A stretch of 12,179 nt of DNA from assembly GCA_031271725.1 (NCBI GenBank), contig JAISVE010000082.1:1-12179 (forward strand), given 5' to 3'. Positions 1-7,143 of this stretch are shown one piece after another (position 1 is the stretch's first letter; every line of letters begins with the position of its first letter). The notes beneath the pieces were generated by a model. It was given only the letters and a program-made list of their open reading frames with translations, had not been told where the DNA came from and ran no database searches. The DNA comes from Bacteroidales bacterium. Its GTDB lineage: Bacteria > Bacteroidota > Bacteroidia > Bacteroidales > P3. The position numbers were made by a program, and so were the translations under genes.

Positions 1-1359
1 GGCAAGAACGGCACACACCCTTATTGGGGCTCAAAAATTTTTGATTACGGCAAAAATGAAGTGCGCAGATTTTTGCTCTCAAATATCCGCTACTGGATGG
101 AAGAATTTTGTTTTGACGGATTTCGTTTTGACGGCGTAACTTCAATGCTCTACTTTCACAGAGGATATATTGATTATTTTGGAACTTATGAAAATTATTT
201 CGGCGAAGATGTGGACAATAACGCAATAATTTATCTGTCGCTTGCAAACGATTTAATACACGAAAGTAAAGGAATTTCGATAGCCGAAGAAGTCAGCGGA
301 ATGCCCGGCATTACAGTGCCCACGCAAGACGGCGGAATTGGTTTTGATTATCGTTTATCTATGGGGCTGCCCGATTTTTGGATAAAAATTATCAAGGAAC
401 GCAGTGATGAAAACTGGGTGATGTCGGAATTGTGGCGAGTATTTAACGACCGTTTGCCGAACGTGCCGCAAATAGCCTATTGTGAGAGCCATGATCAGGC
501 ACTTGTTGGCGACCAAACCCTCGCATTCCGTTTGATGGGTGCGAATATGTATTCCTCTATGGGTATTGACAACAAGGATAGCGTTATAGAGCGAGGGCTT
601 GCACTTCATAAAATGATACGTCTTTTTACACTCGCTGTCGGCAGTAATGGTGGGGGTTATCTTAATTTTATGGGCAACGAATTCGGGCATCCTGAGTGGA
701 TAGACTTTCCGCGCGAAGGCAACAATTGGAGTTACAAATACGCCCGCCGCCAGTGGTCGCTTGCCGACACTGAATATCTACGTTACAAATTTTTGCAGGA
801 ATTTGACAAAGCAATAATTGCACTTGCAAAAGAGTACAACCCGCGAGTACAGGGCTATCCCGAATTGTTGCATTTAAGTGAAAGTGATAAAACAATTGCT
901 TTCTCTATAACAGGAAAGTACAAGGAATCTCTAAAAACTCAAAGATTAAGGCGCACAAGCGCAGAAACGAAAGTTGCGGTTGAGAGAGAGCAGAGACCAA
1001 ATGAGTTTGGTTTCTGCCGAGCGGGAGCAACTTCATTGCGAAGCAATAACGAGCGTACTGAAGTACGTGACCGAGTTTCAAGCGAAGTGCAACGCAAAGA
1101 TTTGAGTAGTTTAGAGGTTCCCTATATTTTTGTTTTTAATTGGCATCCTTCTTCAAGCATTCCAAATTACAAAATTCCTGCGCCGGAAGCGGGCAAGTAT
1201 GAGATAGTATTAAATTCCGATAACAGTATTTTTGGCGGATTTGAAAGGATAACCGGCAAGAATGAATACTTTACAGCACCCTCTAACAATAACGGTAATC
1301 CGATATTACGCTTCTACAACATTAACCGCAGCGTTCTTGTTTTCAAAAAAGTTGATTAG
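1..1359 (+). CDS. glgB: 1,4-alpha-glucan (glycogen) branching enzyme, 5'-truncated by window edge, carries an in-frame repeat insert
   Basis: This is a GH13-family branching enzyme, which cuts alpha-1,4 glucan chains and rejoins them as alpha-1,6 branches in cytoplasmic glycogen synthesis. The frame is open from base 1, and the visible start resembles the HPxWGS...NYG segment just before the catalytic core, so the N-terminal CBM48-like part lies outside. Visible signatures are DGFRFDGVTSMLY, with the nucleophile Asp at 130-132; IAEEVSGMPG, with the acid/base Glu at 286-288; and ESHDQALVGDQ, the region IV His-Asp. FMGNEFGHPEWIDFPREGN follows, then the C-terminal beta domain. This arrangement matches the eukaryotic-type branching enzymes common in Bacteroidota. 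The oddity is about 66 extra Arg/Glu/Ser-rich residues (924-1122) between the predicted strands IAFSIT and YIFVFNWHP, which normally lie close together. The catalytic core is untouched, so the enzyme may still work. The family call is firm; the effect of the insert is unknown. Confidence 0.93.
   Translation, partial: GKNGTHPYWGSKIFDYGKNEVRRFLLSNIRYWMEEFCFDGFRFDGVTSMLYFHRGYIDYFGTYENYFGEDVDNNAIIYLSLANDLIHESKGISIAEEVSGMPGITVPTQDGGIGFDYRLSMGLPDFWIKIIKERSDENWVMSELWRVFNDRLPNVPQIAYCESHDQALVGDQTLAFRLMGANMYSSMGIDNKDSVIERGLALHKMIRLFTLAVGSNGGGYLNFMGNEFGHPEWIDFPREGNNWSYKYARRQWSLADTEYLRYKFLQEFDKAIIALAKEYNPRVQGYPELLHLSESDKTIAFSITGKYKESLKTQRLRRTSAETKVAVEREQRPNEFGFCRAGATSLRSNNERTEVRDRVSSEVQRKDLSSLEVPYIFVFNWHPSSSIPNYKIPAPEAGKYEIVLNSDNSIFGGFERITGKNEYFTAPSNNNGNPILRFYNINRSVLVFKKVD
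924..1122 (+). repeat. In-frame palindromic insert in the branching enzyme gene, about 200 bp (longer copy)
   Basis: The ends form an imperfect inverted repeat: GGAATCTCTAAA at 924-935 against TTTAGAGGTTCCC at 1110-1122. The left end CTCTAAAAACTCAAAGATTA and the right end GCAACGCAAAGATTTGAG...TTTAGAGG recur in aroB in the same orientation and frame. The interior is a row of hairpins. GCAGAGACCAAA pairs with TTTGGTTTCTGC over a TGAG loop (990-1017), with one G-T pair. ATTGC pairs with GCAAT around GAA (1035-1047). CGTAC pairs with GTACG around TGAA (1054-1067). There is no stop codon in the host frame. No transposase is encoded, so any mobility would have to be provided in trans. Confidence 0.8.
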
Positions 1360-1497
1360 TTCCTAAAGTCTAGTTAATTCTACCGACCTGCCCAATGCAG
1401 ACACTATCCGAGAAAAAGTAAAATACCGTAATTCCAATAAAATTAAACTATAACTCAATTTTATTAAAAATAATTTTAATATTATTGAAACAAATAT

Positions 1498-1505
1498 TAA
1501 CTTTG
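1498..1505 (+). promoter_or_regulatory. Candidate Bacteroidota -7 box for the DUF2089 operon
   Basis: TAACTTTG matches the Bacteroidota primary-sigma -7 consensus TAnnTTTG exactly, 29 nt before the ATG at 1535. The surrounding DNA is very AT-rich. I could not place a convincing -33 TTTG/TTG box at the usual distance. The rest of the 1360-1534 gap shows no terminator or RNA gene that I recognise. Confidence 0.5.
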
Positions 1506-1534
1506 CAGAAATTTTAATACAAAAATTCAATATT

Positions 1535-1798
1535 ATGTTACCTTGTTTATGTCCAAGTTGCCAATCGCAATTAAGCGTGAAAAGTTTAAGTTGCGAGAAG
1601 TGCGGAACGGAAGTTACCGGTTTATATGAACTGCCGGTTTTAGCCCGTTTGTCGCAGGATGATCAACTGTTTATCCTCAAATTTGTAAAATGCAGCGGCA
1701 GTCTGAAAGATATGTCGAAACAACTTGGGTTGAGTTACCCAACCGTGCGGAATTTATTAGATGAAATAATTAAAAAATTGACTAATTATGAAAAATAA
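1535..1798 (+). CDS. DUF2089-family small zinc-ribbon / helix-turn-helix protein
   Basis: This 87-residue protein starts with a CxCxxC...CxxC zinc ribbon (Cys 4, 6, 9, 20, 23), followed by the DUF2089-like stretch LARLSQDDQLFILKFVKCSG. A helix-turn-helix follows at about residues 51-80, with LGLSYPTVRNLLDEIIKKL as the recognition part. The family is generally taken to be a small transcriptional regulator; its target is not known to me. The gene is first in a tight operon: its last 11 bases overlap the start of the YIP1-like gene (ATG at 1788). Together with that membrane gene it may form a regulator plus membrane-partner pair, which is inference. No Shine-Dalgarno sequence precedes the ATG, as is usual in this phylum. 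The family assignment rests on recognising the Cys pattern plus the SYPTVRN motif. Confidence 0.8.
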   Translation: MLPCLCPSCQSQLSVKSLSCEKCGTEVTGLYELPVLARLSQDDQLFILKFVKCSGSLKDMSKQLGLSYPTVRNLLDEIIKKLTNYEK

Positions 1799-2363
1799 GT
1801 GGAAATTCCTGTACAATCCGTTTGAACGTATCGCCGGATGGAAAGCGTTTGGAATCGGCATTACAATCTTAGCAATTACTACAATTGCAGGCTATTTCGG
1901 CAATACGGTCTTTTACGGGCTTAGCGTGAAATCCGTTTTGGAAACCACATTGAGCTCAGCATTTTTATTGCAAGCATTGGGCTTGGCTGTAACTGTCGGC
2001 GTGATGTACATAGTCGCGCTGATTTCCGCTAAACATGTGCGTTTTCAGGATATTTTGGGAACTGTTGCATTGGCGAAATATCCGCTACTGTTGCTCGCTA
2101 TTTTATCGTTGCCGCTTGGTCCGAAAATCGCAACTATTGATGTTGAAGCTATTCTTCACAACTGGCTTGCGATGCCGGATTTGGCAATACTTGTAGTGTT
2201 TGGAATACTTTCTATCATCGTTGTTGTTTGGGAAGTAGCTTTATTATACAATGCGTTCAAAGTTTCTACCAATTTGAGATCGCGCAAGTGTGTTGCTTTG
2301 TTTATAATAAGCTTGCTCATTTCCGAATTTATTACACTAATTCTTAAGAATTTATTAGTATGA
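1788..2363 (+). CDS. YIP1-family integral membrane protein
   Basis: The protein has 191 residues with about five predicted membrane helices, at roughly 21-43, 58-80, 92-110, 130-152 and 168-190. It opens with a short cytoplasmic NPFERIAGWKAFG segment typical of the bacterial YIP1 (Yip1/YIPF-like, Pfam PF04893) family, whose biochemical role in bacteria is unclear. The gene overlaps the DUF2089 gene by 11 nt and the hydrolase gene by 4 nt (ATGA at 2360-2363), so the three are almost certainly translated from one mRNA. I see no catalytic or ligand-binding motif. A membrane sensor or anchor for the DUF2089 regulator is a reasonable guess but is not shown by the sequence. Confidence 0.72.
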   Translation: MKNKWKFLYNPFERIAGWKAFGIGITILAITTIAGYFGNTVFYGLSVKSVLETTLSSAFLLQALGLAVTVGVMYIVALISAKHVRFQDILGTVALAKYPLLLLAILSLPLGPKIATIDVEAILHNWLAMPDLAILVVFGILSIIVVVWEVALLYNAFKVSTNLRSRKCVALFIISLLISEFITLILKNLLV

Positions 2364-3295
2364 AAAAATTCTATTTATCAATCGTTGTTGTGATAATAAG
2401 TATATCAACTGCCTTTCCCAAAAATATACAAGGCTCATGGAACGGAACGTTGAATACGGGCATGCTTAAACTCCGTATAGTATTCCATATCGAGCAAAAA
2501 AACGGAACGTACACCGCTACAATGGACAGCCCCGACCAAAAAGCAAAAGGCTTGCCCACAACAAGTGTACGTTTTTTTAATGACACGCTGACAATTAACG
2601 CGGCTAATATGGCAATGACATATACTGCCGTGTTGCAGGGAGAATTACTTTCGGGAATCTTTGTGCAGGGAAGCAACTCTATTCCCTTAGAGCTTAAAAG
2701 GGGAGAAGCAACCGAAATAAAACGTCCGCAAGACCCAATAAAACCTTATCCATACCATTCGGAAGACCTGAAATTTGAAAATAAAAAAGCCGGAATTACC
2801 CTTGCAGGGACACTCACTCTACCCAAAGACGGCAAAAATTTTTCGGCGGTTGTTTTGCTTTCAGGCAGCGGTCCACAAAACAGAAATGAGGAACTGTTGG
2901 GACATCGTCCGTTTTTAGTGTTATCAGATTATCTTACACGGAATGATATTGCAGTGTTGCGTTATGATGACCGCGGCGTTGCCGAATCAACCGGCGATTA
3001 TAAAACTGCTACACTTGATGATTTTACAACAGACGCTGCCGCCGCAGTTGCTTACCTGAAAACACGAAAAGAAATCAATCCGAAAAAAATCGGAATAGTC
3101 GGACACAGCGAAGGTGGAACTATCGGTCTTATGCTGGCAGGCAAAAGCAATAATGATTTGGCATTTATTGTTTCGATGGCAGGAGCGACTGTAAAAGGAG
3201 ATACGTTGATGAAAGCGCAACGTTATGCTATATACAAAGCTATGGGAGTTGCCGATGAATGGATAGAACAAAACGAAAGGTTGATAGAAAAGTAA
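2360..3295 (+). CDS. Secreted alpha/beta hydrolase, N-terminal fragment of a frameshifted gene
   Basis: A Sec signal peptide (residues 1 to about 20, hydrophobic LSIVVVIISIS core) is followed by a beta-rich domain at about 24-115 and then an alpha/beta-hydrolase fold. The fold shows LLSGSGPQNRNE (oxyanion region), VLRYDDRGVAES and the nucleophile elbow GHSEGG with Ser 250. This is the Bacteroidota family of exported hydrolases with an extra N-terminal domain; the substrate is unknown. The frame stops at 3295 in the middle of the fold, before the catalytic Asp and His. These lie in the next frame at 3523-3525 and 3613-3615. Adding one base at about 3283 gives the sequence ERLNRKVTAI and restores one protein of about 454 residues. 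As it stands this fragment would be inactive. The start ATG overlaps the YIP1-like stop codon (ATGA). It is either a recent pseudogene or a sequencing or assembly indel. Confidence 0.82.
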   Translation: MKKFYLSIVVVIISISTAFPKNIQGSWNGTLNTGMLKLRIVFHIEQKNGTYTATMDSPDQKAKGLPTTSVRFFNDTLTINAANMAMTYTAVLQGELLSGIFVQGSNSIPLELKRGEATEIKRPQDPIKPYPYHSEDLKFENKKAGITLAGTLTLPKDGKNFSAVVLLSGSGPQNRNEELLGHRPFLVLSDYLTRNDIAVLRYDDRGVAESTGDYKTATLDDFTTDAAAAVAYLKTRKEINPKKIGIVGHSEGGTIGLMLAGKSNNDLAFIVSMAGATVKGDTLMKAQRYAIYKAMGVADEWIEQNERLIEK

Positions 3296-3723
3296 CAGCA
3301 ATTATTGCCAACCACTCCGACAAGTACATTGCAGCTAACATAGATACCCTGGTAGCAAAGGTATCGGCAGATTATCCCGATAAAGGAGACGCTGCGCAAA
3401 ACAGTATAAAGCAATTGTTTGAACAATTACAGATGCCGGAAATACAATCTATTGTAGCATACAACCCTTCTGACTATTTGCCGAAAATTATGTGTCCGGT
3501 TTTGGCACTCAACGGCGAGAAAGATTTGCAGGTGCCGGCAGATATGAACTTAAACAACGTAAAAGAATTGGTAAAAAGTGATGTAACCGTAAAAAAATAT
3601 CCTAACCTCAATCACTTATTTCAACACTGTACTACCGGACTTTCTACGGAATACAGCGATATTGAGGAAACAATATCACCTGAAGTTATGAATGATATTG
3701 CAACGTGGATTAAAAAACAATAA
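3259..3723 (+). CDS. Alpha/beta hydrolase, C-terminal fragment of the frameshifted gene
   Basis: This frame (one base back from the N-terminal fragment) carries the rest of the hydrolase fold. It contains the helical cap region, then IMCPVLALNGEKDLQVPADMN with the charge-relay Asp at 3523-3525, and YPNLNHLFQ with the catalytic His at 3613-3615. True homology to the family begins at about 3286 (RKVTAI); the ATG at 3259 lies within the overlap and is probably not a real start. The fragment has no signal peptide or nucleophile serine, so it makes sense only as the distal half of the gene starting at 2360. Read as one unit, the broken gene spans 2360-3723. Confidence 0.75.
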   Translation: MDRTKRKVDRKVTAIIANHSDKYIAANIDTLVAKVSADYPDKGDAAQNSIKQLFEQLQMPEIQSIVAYNPSDYLPKIMCPVLALNGEKDLQVPADMNLNNVKELVKSDVTVKKYPNLNHLFQHCTTGLSTEYSDIEETISPEVMNDIATWIKKQ

Positions 3724-3874
3724 ACCAAACTATTTGAAAAGCTGATTAGGATTGCACTTCACCATAAAGAAAGAACTCTAAAAATCAACAAGATATAAAG
3801 GCAAATTAAGAAATTCAGGTAATATCTATATTACAAAAATCGAAAGCGATGTCTTTATATGTAAAAGTTAGGAC

Positions 3875-5782
3875 TTACTTCTTAACTACTCTTGCGGTTT
3901 TGTTGCCGACACGCAACACATAAACACCTGCGGGCTCTGTGCTTAAATCAACACTAACACCTTCCACACGTTTAACAAAAGTACCATTAGCAGAAAAAAC
4001 TTCTATCGTTGATTTATCGGGATTATCAATATTTACAACGCCGGAAGTCGGATTCGGATAAACACGCAGTATTTCTGTACTTGCAGGCATTTCCATCAAA
4101 GTGATAATATGCTTTTCAATCGTTATTGTAAAGTCCTTTGTAAAGTTACCGTCCGCAACACCATCAACAATAGTTGCAGTAACTGTAACTGTTCCTTCTG
4201 TTGCCGTATAGAGAGTGTCGCCACTTATATTTGCGCCACTGCCTGCATCATTCTTTACACTCCATGCTATTGTTTGATTTGTGGCATTGCCCGGAATAAC
4301 AGTAGCCGTAAGCGCAAGCGGAACAGTTGCAGTTGTTTTATCCGGTACATTTTTTATATCACTTACTTCAACGTATGGATCTTCCAATTCAAACTTTACA
4401 ACAACAGCACCGGCTCCATTTTTTGAACTGATACCTCCCCAATCTCCATCCAGCGTGTTAGAGGAGTAAGAAACCTCTCCCACCACAACAATTCCGTCTG
4501 ACGTTGTTGTTACAGAATAAAAATCATCATCCATACTTCCACCGAAATTTGTTTTCCTGATTATATTTCCGTTGTTGTCATATTTAATCATAATACCATC
4601 ACTACCACCATTTCCGGTAAAACCGCTCCAGTTGCCTGTACCAAATTCATATTGATTTCCCGCTACAATAACTCCATCCGTCACTGCTGTTACAGAAGCA
4701 TTAGATGCGGCATCAAAACGTTTTTCCCAAAGTTCGTTCCCATTATTATCATACTTTACAAGTGCATAACCTGCATATTGACCATAAGAACCATTATATT
4801 CTTTTACTGCAACTATACCGCCGTCTGCTGCTGCCGCTACTGAAGTATAATAATCATCACCACCGTCTCCAAAAAGATTTGCATCCCCGCCAAAACTTTT
4901 TTTCCATTGTACTGTGCCGTTATTGTCGTACTTTACAATAATGCCGTCATCACCGCCTTTCCCGCCAATATCACTCAAATCACCGGTGCCGAAAGAATTT
5001 TCTTGCGATGTTCCAACCGCAACAATGCCGCCATCCGATGTGGCCACTACCGCAGTATATTTATCATCGCCGCTTCCGCCGAAATTCTTTTTCCATTGCA
5101 CTGTTCCGCTGTTATTGTATTTTATTATAATGGCATCACCACCGCCTTTTTTGCTGACACCAGCCATGTCGCCTGTGCCGAAAGAAGCTTCATCAGCCAC
5201 TCCCACAGCAACAATTCCGTCTGATACTTTTGTTACAGACGTAAATCTGTCACTGTCTTCGCCACCGAAATTTTTGCTCCACACCTTAGTACCGCTATTG
5301 CTGTACTTCACAATCAAAGCATCATCATAACCTCTACTTGTAAAACCGGATTCATTTGTAAAAAAAGCCGCGTAAGCAAAGCCAACTGCAACAACACCAT
5401 CGGACACTGTGGTTACCGCATCATAGTAGCTCGTTTCATGACTTGTAAAATATTTTTTCCACTGCACTGTTCCGCTGTTATTATATTTTACAATAATGGC
5501 TTCCATATTGCCCTTACCCAAAACGCCGGACCAATCTCCGTTTCCGGTTAAAAGTCCGTTGCCAGCTGCAACAATACCGTTATCGGATGTTGTCGTTACC
5601 GAAACAAATACGTTCTGACCTTCCAGACCGGGGTTTTCTGTTTCGCTGCCAAAACTTGTTTTCCAGAGAACCTTTTCTTCCGGAAAATGAATCGGAATTG
5701 TGGTATCGTTTTTCTGTGCATTTGCAGAAAACAGCAGCAAGCACGCTGTTACTGCACAAAATAAAAATTTAACTTTTTGCAT
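3875..5782 (-). CDS. T9SS-exported protein: seven propeller-like repeats, Ig-like domain, C-terminal sorting domain
   Basis: The protein has 635 residues. A signal peptide (1 to about 22, ending SANA) is followed by seven repeats of about 57-68 residues at roughly 40-107, 108-167, 168-229, 230-292, 293-351, 352-408 and 409-466. Each follows the pattern WKKxFGG....TSVTxxSDGGIVAVG...GxGDxxG...DGIIVKYDNNGTVQ. Seven units fit a seven-bladed beta-propeller. An Ig-like (Big_2-type) domain follows at about 470-556. The T9SS type A sorting domain is at about 567-635, with VYPNPTSG at the front and GVYVLRV...ARVVKK at the end. The protein should cross the outer membrane through the T9SS and be released or attached to the cell surface. 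No enzyme motif is visible; adhesion or ligand binding is a guess. A weak -7-like TATGTTTC lies about 30 nt before the ATG (minus strand, 5812-5819). The nearest gene upstream on the strand, aroB, is 175 bp away, so separate transcription is likely. Confidence 0.88.
   Translation of the reverse strand: MQKVKFLFCAVTACLLLFSANAQKNDTTIPIHFPEEKVLWKTSFGSETENPGLEGQNVFVSVTTTSDNGIVAAGNGLLTGNGDWSGVLGKGNMEAIIVKYNNSGTVQWKKYFTSHETSYYDAVTTVSDGVVAVGFAYAAFFTNESGFTSRGYDDALIVKYSNSGTKVWSKNFGGEDSDRFTSVTKVSDGIVAVGVADEASFGTGDMAGVSKKGGGDAIIIKYNNSGTVQWKKNFGGSGDDKYTAVVATSDGGIVAVGTSQENSFGTGDLSDIGGKGGDDGIIVKYDNNGTVQWKKSFGGDANLFGDGGDDYYTSVAAAADGGIVAVKEYNGSYGQYAGYALVKYDNNGNELWEKRFDAASNASVTAVTDGVIVAGNQYEFGTGNWSGFTGNGGSDGIMIKYDNNGNIIRKTNFGGSMDDDFYSVTTTSDGIVVVGEVSYSSNTLDGDWGGISSKNGAGAVVVKFELEDPYVEVSDIKNVPDKTTATVPLALTATVIPGNATNQTIAWSVKNDAGSGANISGDTLYTATEGTVTVTATIVDGVADGNFTKDFTITIEKHIITLMEMPASTEILRVYPNPTSGVVNIDNPDKSTIEVFSANGTFVKRVEGVSVDLSTEPAGVYVLRVGNKTARVVKK
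4385..5665 (-). repeat. Seven tandem coding repeats of the T9SS-exported protein
   Basis: The seven protein repeats are visible in the DNA as diverged direct repeats of about 170-200 bp. On the plus strand, variants of CCATTGYACTGTKCC followed by KTTATTRTMKTAYTTTA recur at about 4910, 5095 and 5467. Units 3 and 4 are the most alike; units 5 and 6 have shorter loops, and unit 7 begins with Arg instead of Trp. Divergence between units argues for an old duplication series rather than a recent expansion. Confidence 0.75.
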
Positions 5783-5957
5783 AGCGTTTAAATTTTGTTA
5801 ATAAATTACCGGAAACATACATATTGTGAGATATGAAAAGTCCGTATCTTGAAAGATTTAAAGATACATTATCTTGGCGAGCAGCGAGCATTACATAATT
5901 ATTTTCTATAATCATAGTTGTGTGTGAAGGTACTGTTAAATCAAATAAAAAGCAAAC

Positions 5958-7139
5958 TTAATAAGCAAGAAACTCAATTAAGCAATCTGTAATAATATCT
6001 TTATCTATTGCTATATTGTAAACGCAACATCCGTATTTTTTCAACAGCACCGGATAAATTTTTCCGTTTGTATTTTTTTTATCACCCTGCATATAGTTTA
6101 TCAATGCGGGAATATCTTCTGTTGATAAGGGCAGGGTGTTATAATTTTTGCGGGCAAATTCCAAAAATTTATTGTATTCCTTAGCAGGAAATCCGAGCAA
6201 CTTTACCGACAGCCACAACTCGCAAACCATTCCCCACAACACTGCTTCGCCGTGTGTTACCGCTGTATTTTTTTCGAGTAAAAGCGATTCGAAAGCATGT
6301 CCGAAAGTGTGTCCGAAGTTTAATGTTTTGCGCAGAGATTTTTCGTGAAAGTCTTTGCGGGCTATGCGGGCTTTTTCTTTAACGGCAAACACTATGGATG
6401 CCTCTAAATTCCTCAAATCTATGCGTTGCGCTTCATCTCGTAAATACTCATTATCCATCAGATAACTCCGTTTTACTCGATTCGCACGCCTTAATCTTTG
6501 AGTTTTTAGAGGCATCCTATCGCCTTCAGTGGGGTTCACAGATAACAGCCCTTTCCCGCTAATTGCATACATCTTGATAACTTCCGCCATACCCGACAGC
6601 AATTCTTTCCGTTGCAGTGTTTGCAAAAACAAAGGACTAATAAATACTGCGAGAGGTCTTGCAAAAACGCCCACTGCATTTTTGAGATTATCCAAATCAA
6701 TTCCCGTTTTTCCCCCCACAGAAGCATCAACCATTGAGAGCAAAGTTGTAGGTATGTTTATAAAGCGAATACCGCGTTTGTATGTTGCAGCAGCAAAGCC
6801 AGCCATATCGCTAACTACGCCGCCGCCAACATTTATAATAATGGAGTTTCTATCCAAATTCAGCTCTTCAAATTTTTTCCAAAGAGAAACAACTGTGTTG
6901 ATGTTTTTATGTTGCTCCGTGCCGTTGATAGTAATGGTCGCTCCGGTTGTTGTTTTGTCTGAAGCAAGCGTAAAAAATTTCTGCAACAACGGCAAAGTAT
7001 ATTGCTTGGAATTTTCATCTATAACAAAAACAACAGACGAAAACTTCAACAAAGACAAATAGCGGTCAATATATGAAAGAGCATCTTCGCCAATAAAAAT
7101 TTGTGTGCTGCTATCTTTAAGTCTTACAATTTTCTTCAT
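5958..7139 (-). CDS. aroB: 3-dehydroquinate synthase with an in-frame repeat insert
   Basis: This enzyme converts DAHP to 3-dehydroquinate, the second step of the shikimate pathway, in the cytoplasm using NAD and a divalent metal. Signatures are GGGVVSDMAGFAAATYKRG (residues 105-123) for NAD binding, then PTTLLSMVDASVGGKTG (130-146). The metal ligands are Glu 186 (GMAEVIK), His 277 (NFGHTFGH) and His 296 (THGEA). I start it at the ATG at 7139, giving 393 residues. The frame is open farther upstream to 7202, but that would run through the end of tsaE; the chosen start leaves a 4-nt gap and begins MKKIVRLKD, as expected. The usual length is 350-365. The excess is explained by about 41 residues (208-248) encoded by a palindromic element lying between Glu 186 and His 277. 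All catalytic motifs are present, so activity is plausible. Confidence 0.95.
   Translation of the reverse strand: MKKIVRLKDSSTQIFIGEDALSYIDRYLSLLKFSSVVFVIDENSKQYTLPLLQKFFTLASDKTTTGATITINGTEQHKNINTVVSLWKKFEELNLDRNSIIINVGGGVVSDMAGFAAATYKRGIRFINIPTTLLSMVDASVGGKTGIDLDNLKNAVGVFARPLAVFISPLFLQTLQRKELLSGMAEVIKMYAISGKGLLSVNPTEGDRMPLKTQRLRRANRVKRSYLMDNEYLRDEAQRIDLRNLEASIVFAVKEKARIARKDFHEKSLRKTLNFGHTFGHAFESLLLEKNTAVTHGEAVLWGMVCELWLSVKLLGFPAKEYNKFLEFARKNYNTLPLSTEDIPALINYMQGDKKNTNGKIYPVLLKKYGCCVYNIAIDKDIITDCLIEFLAY
6396..6517 (-). repeat. In-frame palindromic insert in aroB, about 122 bp (shorter copy)
   Basis: The element is bounded by a perfect 13-bp inverted repeat: GGATGCCTCTAAA at one end and TTTAGAGGCATCC at the other. 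Read in the aroB sense, its left end CTCTAAAAACTCAAAGATTA and right end GCAACGCATAGATTTGAGG match the insert in the branching enzyme gene, in the same orientation and codon phase (LKTQRLRR...DLRNLE). Between the conserved codons CTA and GAG it measures 108 nt against 186 nt in the other copy, a difference of exactly 26 codons. The interior contains a small hairpin, TTATC/GATAA at 6451-6465. Confidence 0.8.
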
Positions 7140-7143
7140 AATC

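Noticed and set aside
61..63. GTG as the start codon of the branching enzyme
   Set aside because: The same frame is open and homologous to the family from base 1 (HPYWGS...DYGKNEV), so this GTG is an internal valine and the gene is cut by the window edge.
3284..3294. Programmed -1 frameshifting in the hydrolase gene
   Set aside because: The sequence at the junction (A GAA AAG before the stop) is a poor slippery heptamer and no strong downstream hairpin is visible; a single missing base explains the data better.
5847..5870. Inverted repeat GTATCTT/AAGATAC as a terminator for aroB
   Set aside because: The stem is only 7 AT-rich pairs with a 10-nt loop and no T-run follows; I do not consider it supported.
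6529..7062. A 177-residue frame on the plus strand opposite aroB
   Set aside because: It is antisense to the conserved NAD-binding and catalytic region of aroB and has no recognisable domain of its own.
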